Counted from the first letter of the stretch, positions 1 to 6,532 are shown. The stretch is DNA of 7,810 bases from Candidatus Bathyarchaeota archaeon BA1 (GCA_001399805.1 LIHJ01000050.1:1-7810); one strand, 5' to 3'. Program-made: numbers and translations. Notes: a model not told the origin generated them from the sequence alone.

Positions 1-344
1 TTTCTCTTTATCACATCAACTGGCTCACACTCCCCGTCGTAGAAGGCGCTCACGTGTAATCTGCTTTCCCTTGAGTGGAGCCTCTCCCAAAGCCCCAGCT
101 TATCGAGCTCAGGCTCCCTGAGTATTAGTTCCTCTAGCTTCTCACGTCTATCTCTCATGCTTTTGGGCATTTCACCATACCTCGAAAGAATCAAGGCATC
201 CGTCGCCCTTACCGTGGCACCCCAAGCCTTCTCGGCCGCGTCCCTCACGTTAACATTCATCTCCTCAACTGCCTTCTTAAGCAACTCCTCTGCATCAGCA
301 ATAATAGCTTCAACTTCTAGACCCAAGCCAATACCTTCATCCAA
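1..344 (-). CDS. PaREP1-family protein, C-terminus cut by window edge
   Basis: This minus-strand reading frame is open from position 344 to the left edge and gives 114 residues. A helix-rich N-terminal half contains AEELLKKAVEE (residues 18-28) and AAEKAWGATVRATDALIL (36-53), the 'A.eKaWgA...a..al' signature of the archaeal PaREP1 family. It is followed by LWERLHSRESRLHVSAFYDG (85-104), matching the family's usual 'LH...Fy' tail. PaREP1 has no established function. I recall it being grouped with HEPN-like helical bundles, and R92-x4-H97 resembles the HEPN RNase motif, but that reading is tentative. I chose TTG at 344 because an in-frame TAG lies upstream at about 383-385 with no ATG or GTG between, and the next internal start (ATG, residue 29) would cut into the domain. 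A TATA-like CTTAAAAC lies roughly 20-25 nt upstream, suggesting a leaderless message. The family call is fairly secure; the start is less so. Confidence 0.72.
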   Translation of the reverse strand, partial: MDEGIGLGLEVEAIIADAEELLKKAVEEMNVNVRDAAEKAWGATVRATDALILSRYGEMPKSMRDRREKLEELILREPELDKLGLWERLHSRESRLHVSAFYDGECEPVDVIKR

Positions 345-360
345 TAGAAAAGAAAGAGTA

Positions 361-369
361 GGTTTTAAG
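361..369 (-). promoter_or_regulatory. TATA-like box for the PaREP1 gene
   Basis: Read on the minus strand this is ACTTAAAAC, placed about 20-25 nt before the proposed TTG start. That spacing fits an archaeal TATA box with a nearly leaderless transcript. It rests on sequence resemblance and spacing only. Confidence 0.35.
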
Positions 370-470
370 TCTTTTTTAACCCCCTATCCCCCTACCCGTG
401 TGCCTGCATCTACTTGCATCTAAATTCTTAAGTGGGTTTCCTTGATCGTGTATGCCGAGGAGAGCCCTGA

Positions 471-1214
471 ATGAGCTACGCCAGCGCTTTGAAAGCCATT
501 CGTCAGTATTGGGATGAGAAGGCTCAAATCTACATTGGGGGCAGGACGAAAGAGGGTTGGTTTAAGGAGGTCGACGAGATAGTTTTAGGTTTTATTAATG
601 TGGGCTCAGAATCCCTGGTTTTGGACGTGGGACTAGGTGTATTCGCCACCTATCTTGTTGAGGCAAAACAGTCGATGGTAGTAGGTTTAGACGTATCTAA
701 AAGGCTTCTTTGCATAGCTAAGGACGGGATTAAAGGGGCTGACGCATCCAATCGGCTTTTCCTGATTCTGGGGAGCGCTGACTTCCTACCCCTTCGAGAC
801 GCATGTTTCGACGGGGCAACCTCCATGCTGACCATCCATCACTTGCCACCACCCAGAATTCAGGAATCCTTCAAAGAGATTCAGAGAGTCCTCAAGAAGG
901 GAGGAAGATTTATCCTGGCGGAGGACTGGGCGTATGAACCAAAAAATGAGTTTCAAAGAATCGTTTTAGAATTGAGGAGGCTGCTGATGCTGACCGAAAC
1001 AGAAGAGTATCATCAGGAATATAGGGAATACGTTGCCATGCTTGAGAACGCTGGCTTACGAGTTGTTGATGTCCAGTTTCGTCCTCGTCCGGTCCTCTTA
1101 TCGAGGTTTGAGCACCTAACCAACGAGAGAACCCACAAATTGTTGAGGCGGGCGAGACAATTTGATGAGAGGGATCAGCTCGTGGACACAACCATCATCA
1201 GCTCAATAAAATAG
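471..1214 (+). CDS. Class I SAM-dependent methyltransferase
   Basis: This 247-residue protein has the layout of a Rossmann-type methyltransferase (Methyltransf_11-like). SAM-binding motif I is VLDVGLGVFATYL (about residues 50-62), followed by a post-I acidic strand, VVGLDVSKRLL (about 71-81). A motif with LPLRDACFDGATSMLTIHHL lies near 105-124, and IQRVLKKGGRFILAEDW near 137-153. Motif I is imperfect: the third glycine of the usual GxGxG is replaced (GLGVF). The substrate cannot be told from sequence; the last 80 residues are charged and helical with no recognised motif. ATG at 471 is chosen because GAGGAGA (457-463) lies 7 nt upstream; an ATG at 452 is in another frame and soon stops. The gene is divergent from the PaREP1 gene and its stop lies 14 nt from the end of the convergent DUF72 gene. 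Confidence 0.85.
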   Translation: MSYASALKAIRQYWDEKAQIYIGGRTKEGWFKEVDEIVLGFINVGSESLVLDVGLGVFATYLVEAKQSMVVGLDVSKRLLCIAKDGIKGADASNRLFLILGSADFLPLRDACFDGATSMLTIHHLPPPRIQESFKEIQRVLKKGGRFILAEDWAYEPKNEFQRIVLELRRLLMLTETEEYHQEYREYVAMLENAGLRVVDVQFRPRPVLLSRFEHLTNERTHKLLRRARQFDERDQLVDTTIISSIK

Positions 1215-1228
1215 GAACAATGTGTGGT

Positions 1229-2218
1229 TTAAGTTTCATTGAGTCTTGACCTTAATTCCTCCCAGCTTCTTCTCATTGATTCCACATAGCTTGTTTCTTG
1301 TTGAACCACCCCCATGATCCTTTCGTTGGTGGTTAGCCGACCCGTGTAATATAAGAGAACCCTTGTGAATAGTTCCTCGAATCGTCTCAGGTATTCCCTT
1401 TGCCCGGTCCATATGAAATTGAAGGCTAAGGCATGTTGGATGTGTGGGTAAGCATAGACCCCCTCTGTAATGATATCTGTGTTGTCCCAGAACAAATATG
1501 TCCGATTCACCTTGTTTCTCTCCAATTGATAAATCGATACGAGAATGTCGAAGATGGCGGGCAACCCCTTATGCAACGGTGACTCAGTGTGTAGGTAGTC
1601 GGTGGTGTACCAGCCGGTGAATCCGTGAATGCGTAGGTAAGCCAAGCCATCTTTGGAAAAAACCAGCGGCTGCAGATGGGTGATAGGGCTGGAAACGACC
1701 GCGTAAACAAGGTCCAGACTTTCCATCAGATTAAGGATCCACTTTATGTTCTCCTCTTGAAACCATTCCCTTGACCTAAACTCGATCACCAGCTTGTGCT
1801 CTTTCGGACGCTGGATGGCGCTGAAAAAGTTAACAAGCTTTTCAACATTTTTCTTTGTGCATTGTAAGCTGGCTGGAAATTGGAATAGCAACGCCTTAGC
1901 CTGCGGCCCAATGATCTTGCATCCCTCAAGCATCTCATTGTAAAACTCCACTGCTTGCGGGCTGAGAGGATTTGTGACTCTGCTTCGGCGACTCCACCCT
2001 GGACCGTGCGTTATGCCTGAATACGCCTTAAGCACGAAGTGGAAGTCTTCCTGAACCTTTTTAGCCCAGCTCCTTGCGACATACCTCCAACGATCCAGTC
2101 CTCCATAAAAGGTGGTATTCACCTCAACAGCGTTTAAGACATGCCCTATGTAGCTGAGTGACTTGAATTTATCAATCGGTCCGTAGGACCAGCCCGACGT
2201 CCCAACCCTGATCTCCAT
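1229..2218 (-). CDS. DUF72/YecE-family TIM-barrel protein (copy 1)
   Basis: This 329-residue protein carries the hallmark strands of the DUF72 family: GTSGWSY (6-12), VEVNTTFY (31-38), VIEFRSREWF (144-153), AYLRIHG (193-199) and YLFWDNT (241-247). The family folds as a TM1631-like TIM barrel and has no established reaction; conserved acidic, aromatic and His residues line the barrel mouth. In this copy the usual YFNN strand has become FWDN. Some 60 extra charged residues follow the barrel (about 270-329), rich in Arg, Glu and Leu, probably helical. ATG at 2218 has GAGGT (2225-2229 on this strand) 6 nt upstream. The gene is convergent with the methyltransferase and divergent from the decayed NUDIX gene, so it is probably transcribed alone. 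The family call is secure; the biochemical role is unknown. Confidence 0.9.
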   Translation of the reverse strand: MEIRVGTSGWSYGPIDKFKSLSYIGHVLNAVEVNTTFYGGLDRWRYVARSWAKKVQEDFHFVLKAYSGITHGPGWSRRSRVTNPLSPQAVEFYNEMLEGCKIIGPQAKALLFQFPASLQCTKKNVEKLVNFFSAIQRPKEHKLVIEFRSREWFQEENIKWILNLMESLDLVYAVVSSPITHLQPLVFSKDGLAYLRIHGFTGWYTTDYLHTESPLHKGLPAIFDILVSIYQLERNKVNRTYLFWDNTDIITEGVYAYPHIQHALAFNFIWTGQREYLRRFEELFTRVLLYYTGRLTTNERIMGVVQQETSYVESMRRSWEELRSRLNET

Positions 2219-2277
2219 CGCACAACCTCAGAGCGCTTGCTTCCTCATTTTTGTATTTCTTTTAGTGGAATAAATCA

Positions 2278-2285
2278 TTTTAAAA
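2278..2285 (+). promoter_or_regulatory. TATA-like box upstream of the NUDIX remnant
   Basis: TTTTAAAA is centred about 29 nt before position 2311, where the NUDIX reading frame would begin. This is the spacing expected for a leaderless archaeal transcript, and it supports 2311 as the ancestral start even though that codon is now ATA. Confidence 0.45.
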
Positions 2286-2310
2286 TTCAATTGACTTCTG
2301 CGACTGGTGG

Positions 2311-2745
2311 ATAAACACGACGATATTCGCAACCGTATGCTATACAAAAAGATGCGATAAAGTTCTGCTTTTAAGAAAATCAAAGGGGTTTGGCAAGGGC
2401 AAATGGAATGTGCCCGGTGGAAAGCTGAAACCAAATGAAACACCCCGCGATTGCGTCATTCGAGAGACGTTTGAAGAAACGGGATTAAGGTTAAGCGATC
2501 TAAAATATCATGGCGAATTAAAGGAGAGCACAGAGGGACTGCTGCAATGGGTGGATTATGATAAACTGCCTTATAGTAACATGTGGGAAGACGATCAATT
2601 CTGGGTTCCATTGCTGTTGAAAGGTGAATCCTTCCGAGGGAAATTCTACTTTGATGAAAGGGAGAAAAACTCATCAATTATTCGATCGAAACCGAAAGGA
2701 GATAAGAGATATGCAGAGTTATGCACTAAGCGACGTATGGTTTAA
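2311..2745 (+). pseudogene. NUDIX hydrolase, MTH1-like, start lost and internally deleted
   Basis: Read from 2311, this frame gives about 144 residues. It has the NUDIX start strand TIFATVCYTKRCDKVLLLRK (4-23), then KGKWNVPGGKL and a complete NUDIX box: G37-x5-E43-x7-R51-E52...E55-E56-x-G58-L59. NUDIX enzymes hydrolyse nucleoside diphosphates linked to another group. The C-terminal MWEDDQFWVPLLLKG (91-105) and FRGKFYFD are those of the MTH1/8-oxo-dGTPase-like subgroup. Two things are wrong. The first codon is ATA with no ATG, GTG or TTG between the upstream stop and the NUDIX domain. Also, SDLKYH joins directly to GELKESTEG, so the roughly 25-30 residues that normally form two strands between these parts are missing. 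GTG at 2410 is the first usable start but would lose the first strand. The 3' end overlaps the convergent DUF72 gene by 20 nt. It is probably a decaying gene; a shortened active form using ATA is less likely. Confidence 0.7.
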
Positions 2746-3922
2746 ATTCCCACCCCTCCCGCTCCAGGCAGATTTTCCTCATGACCTTGACGGCCATTTC
2801 CCTTGGTATGAGCATCATGACCTTGCCCACATGCTTGCAGAACTGCTTGACGGGTATGCATCGGCTCCAATCCGCACAATCGTGAAGTATTGCTCGATTT
2901 TGAAGGTCGATCAACAGGTGATACTCACGGATCAAAGCCCTAACCTGATCGTCCGTCACCTCTTGAATCGCCACCTCTTTATCTTTGATGCCCTTGGCTC
3001 TTTTGACCCTGCCGCCATCCATGAACACGTGGAGAAGCTCTTGAAATTCCATTCTATCTATTTTTTCGGGCATGAAGGCAGTCAATGTTATTGGTCGTTT
3101 CTCCAACGTCGTCGGCACCACGGCTTTGACCTCGAAAAACCCTTCCACAGTCTGCTTCGCTTCCGCCTGCTCGGGCGTTATGACACCAAGCATCTCTAAA
3201 ACCTGTAGGCAGTTCTCCACAGCATACCCATGATAATGATTGTTAAAATATCCATACACGATCTCGGCTTTGCTGGCAGCCTCCTTAACCTTTGGTATCC
3301 ATGGCTCAAGTTCTTCGACCTTGTAGTGATAATTGTACCATGGACGCTTCCCCCTCCCATGCCACCTCATGTATGCTATATCCGTGGTTACCATCGCCGT
3401 AGGTGGTAATAACGGCTCATCTACGATCGTGTATGCCACCCTATATCGCTCAAGAAGCTTCCAAGTTTCATCCCTCAACCAAGACGGATCGCGAAACTCT
3501 ATGGCGAATCTAAAATCGCTGGGCAAAACCCCAAAGAAGCTCCCCAGCAAGTTGAGGTCAAAACTTAAGCCAGGGGGACACTGGATAAGCAAGCATCCGA
3601 GCTTGCCCCCTAACCGAAGCGGTTCCATCAATTCGCAAAAGCGCTCGAGATCATCTTCCACGCCCTGTTTGGGGTTCAGCTTCTTCTTATGCGTAATCAA
3701 TCTGGGCAATTTAGCCGTGTAGACAAAGTCGGGCTTCGTATACTTGAGCCAGCCCATCACCGTGCCCCTAGAGGGGTAGGCGTAAAAGGTAGAGTCGATC
3801 TCCACCGTCTTAAAAATTTTAGAATAAGCGGCAAGTTTGCTTTCCTCCGCCGTCCTGTAAAGGGGTCCAACCCAGTCCTTATAATGCCAGCCAGAGCAGC
3901 CCAGCAAGATTTCGCCCACCAA
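2726..3922 (-). CDS. DUF72/YecE-family protein with C-terminal SWIM-like zinc-binding domain (copy 2)
   Basis: This 398-residue protein has a canonical DUF72 barrel in its first 250 residues: GCSGWHYKDW (8-17), VEIDSTFYAYPS (40-51), AIEFRDPSWL (140-149), AYMRWHGRG (183-191), and YGYFNNHYHGYAVENC (223-238). Of the three copies here it is the one closest to the family consensus. DUF72 proteins are usually about 230-300 residues, so the extra ~140 residues form a separate module. It has a His-x-Cys-x12-Cys-x-His pattern (H347, C349, C362, H364; HDCADW then QFCKHVGK) and ends in GWEFKPY. This resembles the SWIM finger CxCxnCxH with His for the first Cys, hinting at binding to nucleic acid or protein. 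The start is TTG at 3922 or the following GTG at 3919; GGTGA (3926-3930) is spaced better for the GTG. The role is unknown. Confidence 0.9.
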   Translation of the reverse strand: MVGEILLGCSGWHYKDWVGPLYRTAEESKLAAYSKIFKTVEIDSTFYAYPSRGTVMGWLKYTKPDFVYTAKLPRLITHKKKLNPKQGVEDDLERFCELMEPLRLGGKLGCLLIQCPPGLSFDLNLLGSFFGVLPSDFRFAIEFRDPSWLRDETWKLLERYRVAYTIVDEPLLPPTAMVTTDIAYMRWHGRGKRPWYNYHYKVEELEPWIPKVKEAASKAEIVYGYFNNHYHGYAVENCLQVLEMLGVITPEQAEAKQTVEGFFEVKAVVPTTLEKRPITLTAFMPEKIDRMEFQELLHVFMDGGRVKRAKGIKDKEVAIQEVTDDQVRALIREYHLLIDLQNRAILHDCADWSRCIPVKQFCKHVGKVMMLIPREMAVKVMRKICLEREGWEFKPYVA

Positions 3923-3955
3923 AGCTCACCACGCATCATTATAGATAAAGCGAAC

Positions 3956-3965
3956 TAATATATTA
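3956..3965 (-). promoter_or_regulatory. TATA-like box for DUF72 copy 2
   Basis: Read on the minus strand this is TAATATATTA, centred about 38 nt upstream of the TTG start. Transcription would begin about 12 nt before the gene, leaving room for the GGTGA ribosome site. It is a strong AT-rich match to the archaeal TATA consensus, though untested. Confidence 0.45.
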
Positions 3966-3987
3966 TGAGATTTGCAAACAAAATTTC

Positions 3988-4150
3988 GTGGTAAGTAGGC
4001 AAACATTCGCTAACCTCTCAAAAGATTAGAAAGAGAGGGCATAGTAAGCAGAAAAGTGATTGAGGATCGACCGCCAAGGGTTGAGTACAGTTTAACGGAT
4101 AAAGGGAGGAGATAGCGGAGGTATTAAGCGCACTTAACAAGATTCTTTAA
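3988..4150 (+). pseudogene. Winged-helix (HxlR/MarR-like) transcription regulator remnant, frameshifted
   Basis: Three reading frames joined end to end give the recognition helix and wing of a winged-helix regulator. The first (3988-4023) reads SRQTFANLSK. The second (4023-4109) reads RLEREGIVSRKVIEDRPP and then RVEYSLTDKGR. The third (4109-4150) reads EIAEVLSALNKIL and a stop. The run LEREGIVSR...RPPRVEYSLTDKGR is the textbook wing of HxlR-type and related archaeal regulators. One missing base near 4023 and another near 4108 (AGGAG for a presumed AGGGAG) account for the frame changes. The N-terminal half is not visible: upstream is only the promoter region of the divergent DUF72 gene. It cannot make a functional protein as it stands. 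Confidence in the family is good; the exact subfamily is open. Confidence 0.72.
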
Positions 4151-4205
4151 GACTCCTCAGTTAGGGATGCGTCTTTTTGGCTCTACACTACATAATTGCA
4201 AACAA

Positions 4206-4756
4206 TTAAATTGAATTGGAAAGTTTAACGAAGCTACCCCATTGATTTAAGTAATCTTCTTTTGTACGGCTATCACGGAGCACGAAAACATGGTGAGGGG
4301 TTAATGATTTATTGGTTATTTCCATCCAATTCTTGGAGTTTTTCCTTTTCGGTTTGCCACTTTCTCTAATCGCAAGATAAGCCCACTTTAATGAATGTTC
4401 TCTCGCTACACTGTCAAAAATTTCTTTTATCTTTTTAATGCATCTTGGCTATAAGTTCCATGACTTTTCACTTCTATAACAAGGCTTATCGACTCAGGAT
4501 CATAAGCATCAGTGAACGCTTCTAGTTTTGATTCCTCATTAACAACCAGTAGGTCAAACTCCACGGTAAGCCTTTAATAAAAGCTGGACCTACAATTTTC
4601 AAACCGTTTCTCAGGTGTTTTCTTAGGTAATATTTAATGACGTTGCAGGTCACCCTACCATTAAACGTATTCCAACTGAAACTTCTTCCTTTTCCCGTCG
4701 TTTTACTTGTTTTAGAAAGACGCTCTATTTACATCAACTATTTCTCTTTGTTCCAT
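4206..4756 (-). pseudogene. PD-(D/E)XK nuclease-like protein, broken by three frameshifts
   Basis: Four minus-strand segments join into a protein of about 183 residues. It starts at ATG 4756 (MEQREIVDVNRASF, then TAA at 4712-4714). The next frame reads FSWNTFNGRVTCNVIKYYL and on to IKGLPW. After a lost base near 4560 comes EFDLLVVNEESKLEAF and SISLVIEVKSHGTYSQDAL. After a lost A near 4430-4436 comes KIKEIFDSVAREHSLKWAYL, ending at TAA 4206-4208. EFDLLVV followed about 25 residues later by IEVKS is the catalytic D...ExK core of the PD-(D/E)XK superfamily, which includes restriction, repair and mobile-element nucleases. The subfamily cannot be named. Two of the breaks lie at short runs of G or A, so assembly error is possible, but three breaks in 550 nt point to decay. 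It is divergent from a second nuclease-like remnant across a 91-nt gap. Confidence 0.68.
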
Positions 4757-4782
4757 ATCAAAATCATCCAATTCTCATACCC

Positions 4783-4824
4783 AATTTATTCTTATTTCTT
4801 TAGTCATATATGTCTTTATATAAT
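4783..4824. promoter_or_regulatory. Divergent TATA-like boxes between the two nuclease remnants
   Basis: On the plus strand TTTATATAAT (4815-4824) lies about 28-30 nt before the ATG at 4848. On the minus strand AATAAATT (4783-4790) lies about 30 nt before the ATG at 4756. Neither start has a Shine-Dalgarno site, so both genes look leaderless. The plus-strand box is convincing; the minus-strand box lies in AT-rich sequence and is weaker. Confidence 0.4.
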
Positions 4825-4847
4825 ACCTTCATAAAATAAATTGCTTT

Positions 4848-5264
4848 ATGGTGAGACTTCTAGAACATGAAGAAGTTGTAGAGAGGGTTGAAAATTGGCT
4901 TAGAAGCAAATATCCTCCTCCAAAAGAGATTGGTGAATTTCTGGGCAGGGACAGAAAAGCGGACCTTTTTGTCTATACTACTCAGAAGAATAGAGAAAAA
5001 AGAATGCATCATCATTACTACTTACAAGTTAAATGCAAGAACTCAAAGGACCACCATGTAGGTCCAACTATTGGGCAATGTTTACTATACTATGCTTTTG
5101 AAGATGTATTACCACGTATTTGGCTATACCTGAAGATTATTAACGATTAGAAGAACTTCAAAGAATATTAAAAATTTGTGAATTTACCTATTGGAGTAAT
5201 CCTTGTTCATTATGATGGCAAAGTAGACGTGATAAAAGAAGCAGAAGGAAGAGCGATGTTGTAA
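4848..5264 (+). pseudogene. Restriction/RecB-like nuclease-fold protein, frameshifted near its C-terminus
   Basis: The first 100 codons (ATG 4848 to TAG 5148-5150) give a helical N-terminus (LLEHEEVVERVENWL, 4-18), then RKADLFVYT, YLQVKCKNSKDHHVG and IGQCLLYYAFEDVLP. An acidic residue at the end of a strand (ADLFV), a QxK strand (QVK) and a Q-x3-Y helix (QCLLYY) form the pattern of PD-(D/E)XK nucleases. QxK for ExK is known from Mrr-like enzymes, and QxxxY is the RecB-type motif. After the stop, frame -1 continues as LEELQRILKI (from 5147). The original frame then resumes at about 5178 as VNLPIGVILVHYDGKVDVI and on to GRAML, with TAA at 5262-5264. So a tail of about 38 residues has been cut off by a frameshift pair. 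The 100-residue product might still be made and keeps all the motifs, but the family tail is lost. Confidence 0.68.
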
Positions 5265-5322
5265 GAATATTTTAGTGCTCGACCTCAACCAAATTAGAAT
5301 AGGTCAATTGTTGGCTTAATGT

Positions 5323-5595
5323 TCAAGGCATCAATATGCTTTCTGCCTTGTTTAATTTTAGTATGAGTTCTTCAATTTTGTCCCCAACAACAACCCTTTC
5401 GATTTTAGTTTCTTCAAGAATCTCACGTCCAAAAATAATTCCAATAACGTCAAAATGTATGCCCTTCAAGCTTTTGATTATCCCTTGCTTTATTTGGTCG
5501 TAAGATTTTTTCGATGCGATTTGCCTAATCTCCTCTGAGTCTGAGTCACTATACTCCCAGTGTTTCATAACTTTTTTCTCATTCGTTATCAGCAA
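5323..5595 (-). CDS. Small hypothetical protein, last gene of the nucleotidyltransferase operon
   Basis: I do not recognise this protein of 90 residues (81 if ATG 5568 is the start). It is charged and looks alpha/beta: an acidic N-terminal stretch (HWEYSDSDSEEIRQIASKK), a middle strand FDVIGIIFGREIL, another strand IERVVVGDKIEELILKLNK and a short tail ending in LMP. There are no Cys clusters, membrane segments or catalytic signatures. TTG at 5595 overlaps the stop of the zinc-ribbon gene by 7 nt, which would suit translational coupling. ATG at 5568 lies just downstream of a purine run (GAGAAAAAAG) and is also credible. Its place behind a nucleotidyltransferase and a zinc ribbon suggests a partner or antidote role, but nothing in the sequence proves it. 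Confidence 0.6.
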   Translation of the reverse strand: MLITNEKKVMKHWEYSDSDSEEIRQIASKKSYDQIKQGIIKSLKGIHFDVIGIIFGREILEETKIERVVVGDKIEELILKLNKAESILMP

Positions 5596-5816
5596 GAGGT
5601 TTTAATAGTCTCCAACATCCATTCATGCAATAACTCTGTCGGAAAACGATCCACCATCTTCATCATAACTTCTAAGCTTAATCGGTCAACATACTTACCG
5701 CATAGGATGCACTTGAATTCACCTTCCCTTGTTTCTTCAGTTAACAATGGGGAATTACAGTATGGACAAAGCAATATTCCATACTTATCTTCATACAGTG
5801 GAGATAGTTTCTTCAT
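5589..5816 (-). CDS. Small four-cysteine zinc-ribbon protein
   Basis: This 75-residue protein contains CPYC (17-20) and CILCGKYVD (36-44). The two CxxC knuckles, about 15 residues apart, are typical of a zinc ribbon. A strand (GEFKCILC) precedes the second knuckle. The C-terminal half (LSLEVMMKMVDRFP, then HEWMLETIKTSC) is probably two helices. Such small ribbons usually bind nucleic acid or act as adaptor subunits; no family can be named. Its ATG overlaps the upstream nucleotidyltransferase stop as ATGA, and its own end overlaps the next gene, so all three are probably translated as one unit. The last codons lie next to or inside one copy of a 17-bp direct repeat (5593-5609). Confidence 0.72.
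   Translation of the reverse strand: MKKLSPLYEDKYGILLCPYCNSPLLTEETREGEFKCILCGKYVDRLSLEVMMKMVDRFPTELLHEWMLETIKTSC
5593..5609 (+). repeat. 17-bp direct repeat, copy A
   Basis: CAAGAGGTTTTAATAGT occurs here and again, identical, at 6615-6631. Both copies follow a TTATC (5586-5590 here, with two extra bases AG before the repeat). This copy overlaps the last codons of the zinc-ribbon gene. The two copies bracket the zinc-ribbon and nucleotidyltransferase genes. Confidence 0.6.
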
Positions 5817-6532
5817 TCCTTCTTTCTCCCTAATTTCTTTTCAATAGCCTCTTTATAGTACTTCAGTAAAAATAAAATATCTGCTTTTCTAGCTTTATCC
5901 TCAAGGTATTTCCAATCAATTGTGTTGTACTGGTTTATTAATGTTGACATAATATCCTCAAAATCATGTGTTGAGGGTCTTCGGGATATTAGTTTAGTTA
6001 TTATATAGTCCTCGGGGGAGGGAATGATTATATTTTTACCATTCATACTTACGATTCTTGCTCTGGCAAGTGAGTCTTCGTCTAACCCAAGTTTTTCAGG
6101 TTTCAGATGAGCGTCTAAAAGTGCATCATATTTCACGTCTTCTAATCTTAACAGGTGCCAGCTCAGTAAATCTCCCGGTGTATCCAACGTGTGTTCATGT
6201 GGCAGAGGATACTTAACATTAAAATGTTTTAAGATTAGAAGTAAATCACTTGCATTTTCTTTGTCTAAAAATAATACCACGTCCACATCCCTTGAAAATC
6301 TTTCCCTGCCGTAAAACTGTACGGGGGCAGCTCCAACAACCATATACCTTATCTTATGTTTCTCTAATCGCTTGACAAAATCAACCGTTGCTCTACGGAC
6401 TGAGGGAGGTAGTAGCTCCCCTCTGTAAGCCTTAGGAGTTTTCCGAATGGCTGGCTTTTGTTTCAAAACATCTTCACCTATCTTATCTGGCACGACATCA
6501 CATCCCCCTTTATTGCATAAAAACTCACTCAT
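5813..6532 (-). CDS. Polymerase-beta-type nucleotidyltransferase (AbiEii/DUF6036-like)
   Basis: From ATG 6532 this gives 239 residues. The N-terminal ~40 residues are low in motifs. Then comes helix LPPSVRRATVDFVKRLEKH and the nucleotidyltransferase core: YMVVGAAPVQFYG (63-75), FSRDVDVVLFLD (79-90; D82 and D84 would bind metal), a likely third acidic strand VKYDALLD (D136), and PSPEDYIITKLISRRPSTHD (172-191), the 'P..ED.I..Kl..R..D..D' helix of AbiEii- and DUF6036-type enzymes. Such proteins transfer nucleotides to tRNA or protein, and several act as toxins. The glycine motif is VGAA rather than the usual hG-G/S. ATG 6532 is preferred over GTG 6547 (5 residues longer) because GGAG lies 8 nt before the ATG and nothing suitable precedes the GTG. 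Its stop overlaps the zinc-ribbon ATG by 4 nt, so it leads a three-gene operon. Confidence 0.83.
   Translation of the reverse strand: MSEFLCNKGGCDVVPDKIGEDVLKQKPAIRKTPKAYRGELLPPSVRRATVDFVKRLEKHKIRYMVVGAAPVQFYGRERFSRDVDVVLFLDKENASDLLLILKHFNVKYPLPHEHTLDTPGDLLSWHLLRLEDVKYDALLDAHLKPEKLGLDEDSLARARIVSMNGKNIIIPSPEDYIITKLISRRPSTHDFEDIMSTLINQYNTIDWKYLEDKARKADILFLLKYYKEAIEKKLGRKKE

Noticed and set aside
391..410. 16 of 20 bases shared with 6691-6710 (both contain GTGTGCCTGCA)
   Set aside because: It is short and imperfect. I considered two relic ends of a transposable element, but no transposase or inverted repeats are visible, so chance cannot be excluded.
157..423. Plus-strand open frame of 88 codons at the left edge
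   Set aside because: It is the antisense shadow of the PaREP1 gene: low-complexity Ser/Ala/Pro content, while the minus strand gives a recognisable family.
2624..3199. Plus-strand open frame of 191 codons
   Set aside because: It lies opposite the end of DUF72 copy 2 and its translation has no motif; the minus-strand frame is clearly the coding one.
3972..4205. TTGCAAACAA occurring at 3972-3981 and 4196-4205, flanking the regulator remnant
   Set aside because: A 10-bp match in AT-rich DNA is expected by chance, and the flanks do not extend it.
4637..4834. Plus-strand open frame rich in Phe, Ile, Leu and Tyr, resembling a membrane protein
   Set aside because: It is antisense to the N-terminus of the nuclease remnant and to AT-rich promoter DNA, which explains the hydrophobic translation.
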